Shown: positions 31,337-40,395 of the stretch, piece by piece
Layout of the letters: each line of letters starts with the position of its first letter
Position numbering within the stretch: the stretch's first letter is position 1
From: G963662605 sp963667005
Lineage (GTDB): Bacteria; Bacteroidota; Ignavibacteria; Ignavibacteriales; Ignavibacteriaceae
Reading direction: 5' to 3'
DNA length: 64,000 bases
Assembly: GCA_963667005.1 (NCBI GenBank)
Contig: OY762937.1
Location: 1,860,001-1,924,000 of the forward strand
Notes under the pieces: model-generated
The model's input: the letters and a program-made list of their open reading frames with translations, nothing else
What the model was told of the DNA's origin: nothing
Databases searched by the model: none
Translations under genes and position numbers: made by a program

Positions 31337-32698
31337 ATGAATAAAACATTTCTGCTTGTTCTCTCTTTGTTTGTTGTTCTGTTCCTTGGTTTCCAGTCGC
31401 AGGCGCAGGTAATGCACCATGGCGGAGACAGTACGAAAGTTGTTGATACGACAGGCATCATGCCTCCGACAGGTCATCATCATGACAGTACTGCTGTTGC
31501 CGATACTGCAAAACCAAGTCATCCTGTTTGGTCGGACTCTACGAAAGTAAAACCCGACACAACAAAGCCAAACCATCCGGTATGGTCTGATTCGACTAAA
31601 GTAAAACCTGACACGACGAAACCAAGTCATCCTGTTTGGTCAGATTCGACTAAAGTTAAACCGGACACTACAAAACCGAGTCATCCTGTCTGGTCAGATT
31701 CTACGAAAGTTAAACCTGATACGACGAAACCAAGTCATCCTGTTTGGTCAGACTCTACGAAAGTAAAACCTGACACGACGAAACCAAGTCATCCTGTTTG
31801 GTCAGATTCGACTAAAGTTAAACCGGACACTACAAAACCGAGTCATCCTGTCTGGTCAGATTCTACGAAAGTTAAACCTGATACGACGAAACCAAGTCAT
31901 CCTGTTTGGTCGGACTCTACGAAAGTAAAACCCGATACAACAAAACCACATCATCCGGTATGGTCGGATTCGACAAGGGTAAAACCTGACACAACGAAAC
32001 CAAGTCATCCTGTTTGGTCAGATTCTACGAAAGTAAAACCCGATACAACAAAACCACACCATCCGGTATGGTCGGATTCGACAAGGGTAAAACCTGACAC
32101 AACGAAACCAAATCATCCTGTTTGGTCAGATTCTACGAAAGTAAAACCTGACACAACCAAACCGCACCACCCGGTATGGTCGGATTCGACAAAGGTTTCA
32201 TCTGATACCACCAAGCATGGTCATCCGGCATGGTCGGATTCAACTAAGACTTGGAATCCGTCAGATACGACAAAGCATGGACATCATCCTGCATTGCCGG
32301 ATTCTACAAAAACATGGAATCCATGTGACTCGACCAAGGCGAATATTCCTACAGATACAACATCAACTGATACGACGAAACGCGTAGTAAGTTCGGGTAG
32401 TATAAATGATGTTGCAAGTTCTCAAACAGTTGTTAAAGAATTCGGCTTATCGCAGAATTATCCGAATCCGTTTAACCCCTCAACAGTTATCAAGTTTTCT
32501 CTCCCCGATAAAATGAACGCGAAATTAACCGTTTATGATATGCAGGGCAGGGAAGTCGCACAGCTTGTTAATTCTGAACTTGAGGCGGGACAGCATTCGG
32601 TTCAATTCAATGCATCCGGTTTAGCAAGCGGTATATACTTCTATACCTTAACTGCTAATAAGATGTCATCGACTCATAAGCTGTTACTCTTAAAGTAA
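31337..32698 (+). CDS. Secreted tandem-repeat protein with T9SS sorting domain
   Basis: A 453-residue protein. Signal peptide (FLLVLSLFVVLFLGF, then QSQAQ) followed by 15 copies of an 18-residue unit, KPSHPVWSDSTKVKPDTT (S/N/H variable at the fifth residue from the unit start; the last two copies are diverged with TWNP), from about residue 58 to 330. A T9SS sorting domain (NYPNPFNPSTVIKFSLP to HKLLLLK) closes the protein. The unit has no catalytic residues; it is Ser/Thr/Pro/His-rich, hydrophilic and probably extended or metal-binding. Exported by type IX secretion and anchored at the surface. Function unknown. Confidence 0.85.
   Translation: MNKTFLLVLSLFVVLFLGFQSQAQVMHHGGDSTKVVDTTGIMPPTGHHHDSTAVADTAKPSHPVWSDSTKVKPDTTKPNHPVWSDSTKVKPDTTKPSHPVWSDSTKVKPDTTKPSHPVWSDSTKVKPDTTKPSHPVWSDSTKVKPDTTKPSHPVWSDSTKVKPDTTKPSHPVWSDSTKVKPDTTKPSHPVWSDSTKVKPDTTKPHHPVWSDSTRVKPDTTKPSHPVWSDSTKVKPDTTKPHHPVWSDSTRVKPDTTKPNHPVWSDSTKVKPDTTKPHHPVWSDSTKVSSDTTKHGHPAWSDSTKTWNPSDTTKHGHHPALPDSTKTWNPCDSTKANIPTDTTSTDTTKRVVSSGSINDVASSQTVVKEFGLSQNYPNPFNPSTVIKFSLPDKMNAKLTVYDMQGREVAQLVNSELEAGQHSVQFNASGLASGIYFYTLTANKMSSTHKLLLLK
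31505..32330 (+). repeat. In-frame 54-bp tandem repeat array, 15 units
   Basis: Units of 54 bp encode the 18-residue repeat. A higher-order period of three units (162 bp) is visible: the unit series around 31,625-31,786 is almost identical to that at 31,787-31,948. This implies recent expansion by unequal exchange or slippage, and copy number likely varies between strains. Confidence 0.85.
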
Positions 32699-32713
32699 CA
32701 ACTGTCCAATTAC

Positions 32714-32742
32714 AAAGGGTCCCCCAGGGACCCTTTTTTTTA
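32714..32742 (+). terminator. Terminator after the tandem-repeat protein gene
   Basis: AAAGGGTCCC (32,714-32,723), loop CCA, GGGACCCTTT (32,727-32,736) and a T-run; it also lies at the 3' side of the convergent phosphatase gene. Confidence 0.88.
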
Positions 32743-32769
32743 TACTGTTCGTGCTGGGGGTTGAGCTAA

Positions 32770-33678
32770 TTATTGCAGATCGAAAGAATCCATTAATCTA
32801 TATTGACCGTCCTCTTTGTTCATCCCGATTACCTGAATTGCGGGTTTGCCATTGTGTATATAATACTTGCAGTAATTGAACATACGCGGATTAGGAGCTG
32901 TATATAAGTCAGCGGGCACATCATTTCCGTTGTGGCCGGACTCAACACTTTGCCTTGGTCCGCCGCCCCCGCCGCTGATAATAAATGTTTTTCCCTTATA
33001 AACGAAATGCTCGTAGCTGTGGCAGTGTCCCGAAAAGAATGCTACTGCCTTTTGGCTTTTAACGAACACGGGGACAAAATTATTGAGAATGTACGAACTC
33101 CTGCCGACTAAAGTGCTGTTGGTAAAAGGGGGATGATGGCAGACGGAGATGATATGCAGAACGGCGGGATTTTTATCCAACGCGTTCATGGTGCCTTTGT
33201 ACCAATTGATCTGATCCTTTGATTGCTCCTGTGTTAAATCACCGTCATTTGAATTAATAAAAATAATTGCAGTGTTGTCAATGATTTTATAATACCACGT
33301 ACTTGTCCGCAAAAAAGGGAAACGGTTGAATGCGTTTTCTAATGCAGTGGAATTTTTTCCGAAGTATTCATGATTCCCGAGGACAGGGTAGATTGGAATG
33401 TGCTTTTTAACGAGAGGTTCAACATCGGCATCAAACTCTTTCCATCTGCTTTTACTCGCTCCCCAGAATACCATGTCCCCATTATGCACCACGCAGATAG
33501 GATATTCCTTGGCAATTGCACCGACCATCATAGCGGGTATTCCCTCGTTGTTCTCCAGGAATAATTCCAGTATGCTATTGTGTTGCGTGTCGCCGACAAA
33601 TATAACGGGATGCTCAAGGGATTGAGCAAAACATGAGATAGCTAGTAGTATAAAACTGAAAACAAAATTTTTTGTCAA
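32770..33678 (-). CDS. Secreted calcineurin-like metallophosphatase
   Basis: A 302-residue protein. A signal peptide (FVFSFILLAISCFAQ) is followed by a purple-acid-phosphatase/calcineurin fold: GDTQH (first metal Asp), NGDMVFWG (GD motif), LGNHEY (Asn-His), CHHPPF and SGHCHSYEHF (final His ligands). It hydrolyses a phosphate ester in the periplasm or outside the cell; the substrate is unknown. Monocistronic, with its own AT-rich upstream region. Confidence 0.85.
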   Translation of the reverse strand: MTKNFVFSFILLAISCFAQSLEHPVIFVGDTQHNSILELFLENNEGIPAMMVGAIAKEYPICVVHNGDMVFWGASKSRWKEFDADVEPLVKKHIPIYPVLGNHEYFGKNSTALENAFNRFPFLRTSTWYYKIIDNTAIIFINSNDGDLTQEQSKDQINWYKGTMNALDKNPAVLHIISVCHHPPFTNSTLVGRSSYILNNFVPVFVKSQKAVAFFSGHCHSYEHFVYKGKTFIISGGGGGPRQSVESGHNGNDVPADLYTAPNPRMFNYCKYYIHNGKPAIQVIGMNKEDGQYRLMDSFDLQ

Positions 33679-33792
33679 TTAGAACTCATGAAATAAAGAT
33701 AAAGATAAGAAAAAGAGAAGTAGAGGGCAATTGATAAAATAGTATGCAATGTTTCAAGGTAAGGTGTTAGTTGCAAATCCTCTCTCAAGATT

Positions 33793-33998
33793 GAAAAATC
33801 AACCTCACCCCAGCCAATTGCACTAAACAATACTAATATTCTACGGCTTTCCCCTCTCCTGCCAGGAGAGGGGTAGGGGTGAGGTCGGTTTTTCTAAAGG
33901 CAGGTCAAACGGATTTTTACAGTTTATTCATTAATTACTGCCACACACGCCGGGAGACGAGTGCCCTCTCGACGAGCTCGAGGACCTCGAAACGTCTC
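33793..33998. repeat. Palindromic intergenic repeats (MITE-like or REP-like)
   Basis: GAAAAATCAACCTCACCCC (33,793-33,811) is repeated inverted with two mismatches at 33,876-33,894. The pair encloses a perfect hairpin CCCCTCTCCT-gcc-AGGAGAGGGG (33,851-33,873). A separate palindromic cluster follows (GAGACG 33,954-33,959 with CGTCTC 33,993-33,998, inner CGAGG-A-CCTCG). The CCTCACCCC / AGGAGAGGGG combination is a widespread bacterial intergenic repeat type. The 329-bp gap between phosphatase and pyrG contains no gene that I can support. Confidence 0.6.
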
Positions 33999-34007
33999 TA
34001 CGAAAAA

Positions 34008-35624
34008 TTATGCGACACTATTTTCCTTTGCGGCTTTGATAAATGCCGTGAACAGCGGATGCGCCGTTATTGCTCTGGATTTCAATTCCGGATGGAATTG
34101 GCATCCGAGGAACCACGGATGGTCTTTTACTTCAACCATCTCAATGAGTTCTTTGTCGGGAGACATACCGCTTAATACTAAACCATGACTGCTGAGTGTA
34201 CTTCTGAAAACATTATTTACTTCGTAACGGTGACGGTGACGCTCAAAAATGTATTCGGCCTTGTATGCTTTGTGTGCGTTAGTACCGTTTTGAATGGTAC
34301 ACGGATATGTTCCGAGGCGCATTGAACCGCCCATATTTTTTATATTTTTTTGTTCCGGCATCAAATCAATAACGGAATACTTATTTTTAATAAATTCGGA
34401 GCTGTGAGCCTTTTTCATGCCGCATACATTCCGGGCGTATTCAATGACCGCGCATTGCATACCGAGACAAATGCCGAAAAACGGAATTTTATTAACGCGA
34501 GCATAATGAATAGTTTCTATCATACCCTCAATACCGCGGTCTCCAAATCCACCGGGAACAAGAATCGCGTTGACGCCTTTGAGGAGTGTCTGCACTGATT
34601 CCTCATTGCATAACTCTGAATTGATAAGCCGCGTCTTTACTTTCACATCGTTTATTGCTCCCGCATGGACGAATGCTTCAAGAATACTTTTGTATGAGTC
34701 GTGGTGATCGGTATATTTACCAACAATAGCAACTTCAACTTCACTCTCCGGATTCTTAATGCGGTCGTGGAACTCCACCCATTCATCAAGTCTGATTTTC
34801 TTTTCAGGCAGGTTGAATTGTTTTAAAACGAGTAAATCCAGTTTTTCTTTAAAACAGACAAGGGGCACTTCGTAAATTGAAGAGCAGTCATATGTTGAGA
34901 TAACAGACGAACTGTTGACATTACAAAAGAGCGCAATTTTTTGACGCAATTCTGTATTAAGTTTTCTTTCCGACCGGCAAACGAGAATATCGGGTTGTAT
35001 GCCAAGCTCAAGTAAATTTTTTACGCTGTGCTGTGTCGGTTTTGTTTTAACTTCACCCGCAGATGCAATGTAGGGAACAAGTGTAACGTGAATACTGATA
35101 GCGTTCTTTTTACCAACTTCAAGCATCAGCTGGCGCATTGCTTCGATAAACGGCAGACTCTCGATATCACCGACCGTACCGCCAATTTCGGTTATGATTA
35201 TATCATACTCGCCAAGCTCACTGAGCTTTTTCATTCTATGTTTTATTTCATCGGTGATGTGGGGGATAACCTGAACGGTTGCGCCCAGAAAATCACCACG
35301 GCGTTCACGGCGAATTACTTCGTCATATATTTGCCCCGTTGTTACGTTGTTTGCACGGGACATATTCGTATCAATAAAACGCTCATAGTGTCCGAGATCG
35401 AGATCGGTCTCTGCACCGTCATCGGTTACGTACACTTCACCATGCTGGAATGGATTCATGGTACCGGCATCCACGTTGATGTACGGATCGAACTTCTGTA
35501 TGGTTACTCTGTAACCCCGTTGTTTTAATAATAATCCGAGGGAAGAAGCGGTGATCCCTTTACCTAATGATGAGACAACTCCGCCGGTAATAAAGATGTA
35601 TTTGATTTTGTTTTTGCTCGTCAT
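34008..35624 (-). CDS. pyrG: CTP synthase
   Basis: A 538-residue protein that converts UTP to CTP using ATP and glutamine. The N-terminal synthetase domain has FITGGVVSSLGKGITASSLG (P-loop) and the N-terminal INVDAGTMNPFQHGEVYVTDDGAE region. The C-terminal class I glutaminase has GICLGMQCAVIEYARN (catalytic Cys) and FHPE. Length is the usual 530-550. It starts 36 nt after pyrK and ends the leftward pyrimidine operon. Confidence 0.97.
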   Translation of the reverse strand: MTSKNKIKYIFITGGVVSSLGKGITASSLGLLLKQRGYRVTIQKFDPYINVDAGTMNPFQHGEVYVTDDGAETDLDLGHYERFIDTNMSRANNVTTGQIYDEVIRRERRGDFLGATVQVIPHITDEIKHRMKKLSELGEYDIIITEIGGTVGDIESLPFIEAMRQLMLEVGKKNAISIHVTLVPYIASAGEVKTKPTQHSVKNLLELGIQPDILVCRSERKLNTELRQKIALFCNVNSSSVISTYDCSSIYEVPLVCFKEKLDLLVLKQFNLPEKKIRLDEWVEFHDRIKNPESEVEVAIVGKYTDHHDSYKSILEAFVHAGAINDVKVKTRLINSELCNEESVQTLLKGVNAILVPGGFGDRGIEGMIETIHYARVNKIPFFGICLGMQCAVIEYARNVCGMKKAHSSEFIKNKYSVIDLMPEQKNIKNMGGSMRLGTYPCTIQNGTNAHKAYKAEYIFERHRHRYEVNNVFRSTLSSHGLVLSGMSPDKELIEMVEVKDHPWFLGCQFHPELKSRAITAHPLFTAFIKAAKENSVA

Positions 35625-35660
35625 ATCGCAATCCAGTAAATGTAGTATTAATATAATAAT

Positions 35661-36476
35661 TTAATTACATGATGCAAAGGCTACCCGTTTTCCGGCAGCA
35701 TTTCTTGTATAATGTCCAAACTCAGTCGCTTTTTTAAGAACTTCACTATCAACAACAGGCCCTTCGACACACAATCGGATACCAAGAGGATCCAAAGTAC
35801 ACTGTCCGCAAATGCCAACGCCGCATTTCATATACCGCTCAAGCAGAAATTGCTTTTTGCAAGCTATCTGTTCGGTGGCAGTGAGAATATTCATCATCAT
35901 TAGCTCAGGTCCTGCGGTATAGAGCATTGCGATGGGTTTTTCTTCGGCAATCTTCAGCAGAGCATCCAGCGCAGTAGCTTGTATCCCGTTTGAGCCGTCA
36001 TCCGTGACTGGGAAATACTGCACCGGAGCGCCTGCAAATTCTTGGTGGTACAACAATTCATCAGCGGTTCTCGCCCCGTTTATGAAAATTAGATTCTTAT
36101 AGCCATTCGTCAATAGATAATTGAGCAGGTAGCGAAGTGGGGCAGTGCCGCAGCCACCTCCGGCAATGACGAGGAGTTCTTCTTTGCCGAGGAAAGTAAA
36201 TCCGTTTCCATACGGCCCGCGATAATACAGGGTTTCTCCCACCTTCATTGAGGAAATCTTTTCACTGAACTTGCCAACTTTCTTCACTGTCACCGCGAAA
36301 CTATCTGCTCCGGCATACGATACCGAATATGGTTTTTCACCGGTAGCGAAATCACTCAGCATAATAAACTGACCCGGTATAAGTGATAAAGAACCTTTCA
36401 GGTATAATGTGTTTGTAGTTGGTGTTTCTTTTTTTACCGAAATAATTTCAGCTTTTATAAAATTCATCATAGTCAT
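35661..36476 (-). CDS. pyrK: Dihydroorotate dehydrogenase electron-transfer subunit
   Basis: A 271-residue flavin/iron-sulfur protein that passes electrons from PyrD to NAD+. FAD region: PYSVSYAG; NAD region: GGGCGTAPLRYLL; 2Fe-2S ligands in CGVGICGQCTLDPLGIRLC. The start overlaps the pyrD stop by 4 nt (ATGA). Together with PyrD it forms the class 1B enzyme, suited to anaerobic cells. Confidence 0.93.
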   Translation of the reverse strand: MTMMNFIKAEIISVKKETPTTNTLYLKGSLSLIPGQFIMLSDFATGEKPYSVSYAGADSFAVTVKKVGKFSEKISSMKVGETLYYRGPYGNGFTFLGKEELLVIAGGGCGTAPLRYLLNYLLTNGYKNLIFINGARTADELLYHQEFAGAPVQYFPVTDDGSNGIQATALDALLKIAEEKPIAMLYTAGPELMMMNILTATEQIACKKQFLLERYMKCGVGICGQCTLDPLGIRLCVEGPVVDSEVLKKATEFGHYTRNAAGKRVAFASCN

Positions 36477-37387
36477 ACAATCGGTGTAATATCATTGAAT
36501 GATTCAATATGGTGTCTATCCATGTACGCAACAAGTTCATCATTGATTTTTGAAAAAACCTCAATGCCGCCATAGTACACTGCAGTTCCGATACCCAAAT
36601 ACGATGCTCCTGCCAGCCTGAATTCAACCGCATCGTTGCCGTTTGTAATTCCTCCTGTGCCGATAATCGGTATTGAGACCAATTGAGCTGTTTGATAGAC
36701 AATTTTTACGGCAATTGGCTTAAGCGCGTAACCGGAAACACCCCCGAATTTACTGAGGATGACGGGTTTTTGTGCTTCAATATCAATAAGCATGCCGGGA
36801 CCCAGAGTATTAACCAATGTCAGGGCATCCGCACCGGCATCCCGTGCTGCTTTACCGATTTCCGGTACGTTATACGAGTTGGGTGAAAGTTTAGCGATGA
36901 CCGGGAGTTTTGATACTCTTTTTACAGCAGAAACAATCTCACTGACTTTTTCTTTTGATGATGCGAGTGGAATTCCGTATTCATCCGCTACGTTCGGGCA
37001 TGACAAGTTAAGTTCAACCGCATCAGCTTCCGAATCGTTAACGCATTTAATTAATGAAACGAATTCATCAGCACTTGTTCCGAAGATACTTACTATGATA
37101 GGTGCATCTGAGTGCTTTTTGAAATCCGTTACTTCCTGCAGCCCTTCTTCAATTCCGGGATTGCTTAATCCCATTGAATTAATAAATCCACCTAGAAACT
37201 CGGCCACGACAGGGCCATCATGACCCTTTCGTGGCTCAAGGGTCATGGACTTTGTTGTGATAATACCACATCCGCATTCTACGGCCTTCAACATACCGGA
37301 ATACGAGACACCCATCACTCCGCTTGCGAGTACCAACGGAGAGGCGGCCGGATTTCCAAAAAACTTCGTTATTAAACGTGGGTTCAT
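36473..37387 (-). CDS. pyrD: Dihydroorotate dehydrogenase, class 1B catalytic subunit
   Basis: A 304-residue FMN TIM-barrel protein that oxidises dihydroorotate to orotate. The active-site base is Cys in ELNLSCPNV (class 1 family). GFINSMGLSNPG and IPIIGTGGI (FMN phosphate loop) are conserved. The neighbouring pyrK defines it as class 1B. Starts directly after the pyrI stop. Confidence 0.95.
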   Translation of the reverse strand: MNPRLITKFFGNPAASPLVLASGVMGVSYSGMLKAVECGCGIITTKSMTLEPRKGHDGPVVAEFLGGFINSMGLSNPGIEEGLQEVTDFKKHSDAPIIVSIFGTSADEFVSLIKCVNDSEADAVELNLSCPNVADEYGIPLASSKEKVSEIVSAVKRVSKLPVIAKLSPNSYNVPEIGKAARDAGADALTLVNTLGPGMLIDIEAQKPVILSKFGGVSGYALKPIAVKIVYQTAQLVSIPIIGTGGITNGNDAVEFRLAGASYLGIGTAVYYGGIEVFSKINDELVAYMDRHHIESFNDITPIV

Positions 37388-37852
37388 CTATTCTCTATCC
37401 GGTTTAATGAAATCGTTAATATCGTTGATTGTATAAACTCTCTCGCAATAACCGCAGCGCACGGTAATGGGCTTTTGAGATTCAACGATGAACTTCGTCG
37501 AAATCTTTTCTGAGTTGGTTATACACACGGGGTTTGGGCAATACATGAGGTGGTCAATTTGTCCTGGTATTTTCGCCGATACTTTATTTGTTTTCTCGAA
37601 GTTTTTTATGGTTACAAACGTGGCAGTGGGAGCAAGCAGGGTAATAAGGTTTAGCTCGTTATCGGTGAAAAATTTGTTCTCAATTTTTATGATGTCTTTC
37701 TTGCCATATTTCTTACTGCCCAGCTGCGTGCCGACCATAATCGGATCGCTCTCTTTTAAATGCAACTTTGATATGAGTTTGAATGCCAGGCCTGCCGGAA
37801 TGTGGTCTATAACAGTCCCGTTCTGGATCGCATCTACTTTTAATTCTTTCAT
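37388..37852 (-). CDS. pyrI: Aspartate carbamoyltransferase regulatory chain
   Basis: A 154-residue protein. Zinc ligands C105, C110 (CPNPVC) and C133, C136 (CGYC) are present, as is the nucleotide-binding N-terminal domain (GTVIDHIPAGLAFKLI). It binds ATP/CTP to modulate PyrB. Directly follows pyrB without a gap, so the holoenzyme is an E. coli-type PyrB6PyrI6 complex. Confidence 0.95.
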   Translation of the reverse strand: MKELKVDAIQNGTVIDHIPAGLAFKLISKLHLKESDPIMVGTQLGSKKYGKKDIIKIENKFFTDNELNLITLLAPTATFVTIKNFEKTNKVSAKIPGQIDHLMYCPNPVCITNSEKISTKFIVESQKPITVRCGYCERVYTINDINDFIKPDRE

Positions 37853-38761
37853 TTAGATTGCTCCTAATAAATTTGCTATGATTGACTGCCTGACAAATAA
37901 TCCGTTCTTCGCTTGCTGGAAGTAGTATGCTTGAGGCAGTTTGTCAACGTCCACTGTAATTTCAGTAACTCTCGGAAGCGGGTGCAGAATCTTCAGGTTT
38001 TCTTTAGGAGAGTTTTGTGTGATAAGATTTGCCGTTATTTGATAGCTGTTTTTTACCTGATCGTATTCTACAGGATCGGCAAAGCGTTCTTTCTGCACGC
38101 GGGTAACGTACATGATGTCAACTTTCGGAACAATCTCTTCCAGTGACTCGCTTTCAATAAATTTGACATTCGTTAGCGTCGGATCCTGAATGATGTACTG
38201 CGGCAGCTTCAGGTGTTTTGGGGAAAGCAGATAAAATGTGACACCGAAATGTGCAAGTCCGTACACTAAAGAATGAATCGTTCTACCGAAGCGCAGGTCG
38301 CCGATTAACGCGATTGATAAATTCTTTAATGTTCCTTGGGTCTTTTGAATCGAGTAGAGATCAAGTAATGTTTGTGTCGGATGCTGATTGCTACCGTCTC
38401 CGGCGTTGACAATAGGCCTGTCTAATATCTCTGATGCAACCCGTGCGGCACCCTCAACGATTGATCTGATGACGAGAAGGTCGGCATACTGACTGACAAC
38501 GGTTACGGTATCTGCAAAGGTTTCACCTTTTTTTACAGATGACGTTTCCGTTCCCGCCATGATGATGGTTTTCCCGTTCATTCTTTTGATAGCTGTATCA
38601 AAAGAAAAAACCGTGCGTGTTGATGGTTCATAGAAAAGCAGCGCGCATACTGCTCCCGCGATGTCGGGGCTCAATTCTTTCGATTCGATGGCTGCTGCAT
38701 TGGCAAGAATAGTTTCAATATCACTTTTGCTCAATTCTCGCATTGAGATTACGTGCTTCAT
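37853..38761 (-). CDS. pyrB: Aspartate carbamoyltransferase catalytic chain
   Basis: A 302-residue protein from ATG 38,761 (the frame is open to 38,869 but MKHVISMREL is the family start). Carbamoyl-phosphate loop FYEPSTRT (residues 43-50), HPTQTLLD and HPLPRV (aspartate side) are all visible. It condenses carbamoyl phosphate and aspartate. First gene of the leftward pyrimidine operon, followed directly by its regulatory chain. Confidence 0.96.
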   Translation of the reverse strand: MKHVISMRELSKSDIETILANAAAIESKELSPDIAGAVCALLFYEPSTRTVFSFDTAIKRMNGKTIIMAGTETSSVKKGETFADTVTVVSQYADLLVIRSIVEGAARVASEILDRPIVNAGDGSNQHPTQTLLDLYSIQKTQGTLKNLSIALIGDLRFGRTIHSLVYGLAHFGVTFYLLSPKHLKLPQYIIQDPTLTNVKFIESESLEEIVPKVDIMYVTRVQKERFADPVEYDQVKNSYQITANLITQNSPKENLKILHPLPRVTEITVDVDKLPQAYYFQQAKNGLFVRQSIIANLLGAI

Positions 38762-39105
38762 TGTAACTCTATATGTTTGTTGGTAAAAGGTGGTTTGTAT
38801 TTTCGGAAAGGGGATGAAATAGGGACAGCAATGGAATGCTTTTTTGATGGGGGTGCAAATCTGAAGCAATTAATGCTGTCGTTTTGCATATTTCCTATGT
38901 CCCGAAGTTCGTTTCAATTCGTTTCTGTCGAATAAATTAACAAATGTTCGGAATTAAAGATAGGAAATAATTTAGGTTAAGTCCAGTAAAATCTTAATAA
39001 ATTATAGTCAAACCCGAAAATATTTTTATTAATTTATTAAAAATTAACTTTTACTTAAATAAATAATTTCATACATTTTCGTCTACCATTTTTCAAATTG
39101 TAAAA
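38762..39105. promoter_or_regulatory. Divergent control region between pyrB and pyrC operons
   Basis: 344 bp without genes, AT-rich near pyrC. It should hold promoters for both pyrimidine arms. I see no clean PyrR-type attenuator: no G+C-rich terminator followed by a T-run upstream of either start. Inverted TAGGGAC / GTCCC segments near 38,819 and 38,898 are imperfect. Confidence 0.45.
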
Positions 39106-40395
39106 ATGCTACTGAAAAACTGCATTATAGACGGATTTGTTCAACACATACTCTTGGACAAAGAGTACATCGGATCCGTTGCCCCAAAAATTACAGATGC
39201 GGAAAATGTGATAGATATGGGAATGAAGATCGTGATTCCCGGAATGATTGACCTTCACACGCACATACGGGATTTGGACCAGTCGTATAAAGAAGACTGG
39301 CTGTCGGGAAGTTCAAGTGCGATAGCCGGTGGTGTGACCACTATCTTCGACATGCCCAACACAATCCCTCCAACAACATCAATACAAAATCTCCATCTAA
39401 AACAACAAGCAGCTAAAAAAAGTAAAGTCAATTACGGAATATATGCCGGAGCAACGCCTTCTAATATAATAGATGTGCGTGAGATGCTTGAATCACATCA
39501 GGTGGCTGGGATAAAAATATTTCTCTCTGCGTCAAGTTCAAATGAAGTTGTGGAAGACAGAAAAACACTGGTGGAGTTTTTCAAACTTGCCAAAGAGTAT
39601 GATGTCCCCATATTAACACACTGTGAATTGCAATCCTGTGTCGCTGAGCGTGAACTTCTATATATAGAAGAGAAATACAACTCAGTACATTACCATGATA
39701 TTATCAGAAATAGGGAATGTGCATATAAAGCATTGGAATTAGTTCTTGAATTAGCTTCGCAAGTCAAGAATAAGCTGCACGTACTCCATATTTCAACCGC
39801 TGAAGAGATTGAACTTGTACGTCAGTATAAACGGAATGACGATTTTGGCCTGACGTGTGAGGTTACGCCGCACCATTTGTTTTTGAACGATGCCGTGCTT
39901 GAATCGGCAGGCAACTTCGGGAAGGTAAATCCGCCTATACGAAGTAGAAAAGATAATGAAGTACTGTTCGAGGCGTTATTGGACGGAACAGTGGATACAG
40001 TCGGCTCCGATCACGCGCCGCATTCCCTTGAGGAGAAGCGGCGGCAGTACCGGAAAGCGCCGTCGGGATTCCCGGGACTTGAAACTACGCTTCCGCTCCT
40101 GATCTCCCGCTATCTCTCCCTAAAAGAACTGTCTCTATCCAAAATTATCCAATTAACAAGTACAAATGCCGCCTCGATTATGAAGGTAAAAAAACGTGGG
40201 AAAATAGCACCGGGTTATTATGCTGATTTAATTGTAATTGATCCTGATATTGCATACACTATTTCAGCCGATCAATTCGCGACAAAGGCAAAGTACACAC
40301 CGTTTGAAGGTGTAGAAGTTAGAGGCAAGATTGTCAAAACGTTTGTAAACGGTAAAGAAATTGAACAGAAAGGAATGCCCGTCGAGTATGAATAA
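39106..40395 (+). CDS. pyrC: Dihydroorotase, class I
   Basis: A 429-residue zinc amidohydrolase that cyclises carbamoyl-aspartate to dihydroorotate. Metal ligands: HTH at residues 51-53 (DLHTHIRD), the presumed carbamylated Lys in AGIKIF, His in VLHIST, and Asp in GSDHAPHS. It opens the rightward nucleotide supercluster; the stop overlaps the pyrEF start by 8 nt. Confidence 0.95.
   Translation: MLLKNCIIDGFVQHILLDKEYIGSVAPKITDAENVIDMGMKIVIPGMIDLHTHIRDLDQSYKEDWLSGSSSAIAGGVTTIFDMPNTIPPTTSIQNLHLKQQAAKKSKVNYGIYAGATPSNIIDVREMLESHQVAGIKIFLSASSSNEVVEDRKTLVEFFKLAKEYDVPILTHCELQSCVAERELLYIEEKYNSVHYHDIIRNRECAYKALELVLELASQVKNKLHVLHISTAEEIELVRQYKRNDDFGLTCEVTPHHLFLNDAVLESAGNFGKVNPPIRSRKDNEVLFEALLDGTVDTVGSDHAPHSLEEKRRQYRKAPSGFPGLETTLPLLISRYLSLKELSLSKIIQLTSTNAASIMKVKKRGKIAPGYYADLIVIDPDIAYTISADQFATKAKYTPFEGVEVRGKIVKTFVNGKEIEQKGMPVEYE

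Noticed and set aside
31316..31630. Minus-strand frame across the tandem repeats
   Set aside because: Antisense shadow of the repeat protein; its composition simply mirrors the repeat.
31505..32330. CRISPR-like periodic repeats
   Set aside because: The 54-bp period is continuous, in frame and without unique spacers; it encodes an 18-residue protein repeat.
38762..39105. PyrR-type attenuator in the pyr divergent region
   Set aside because: No terminator hairpin with T-run and no recognisable PyrR-binding loop near either start codon.
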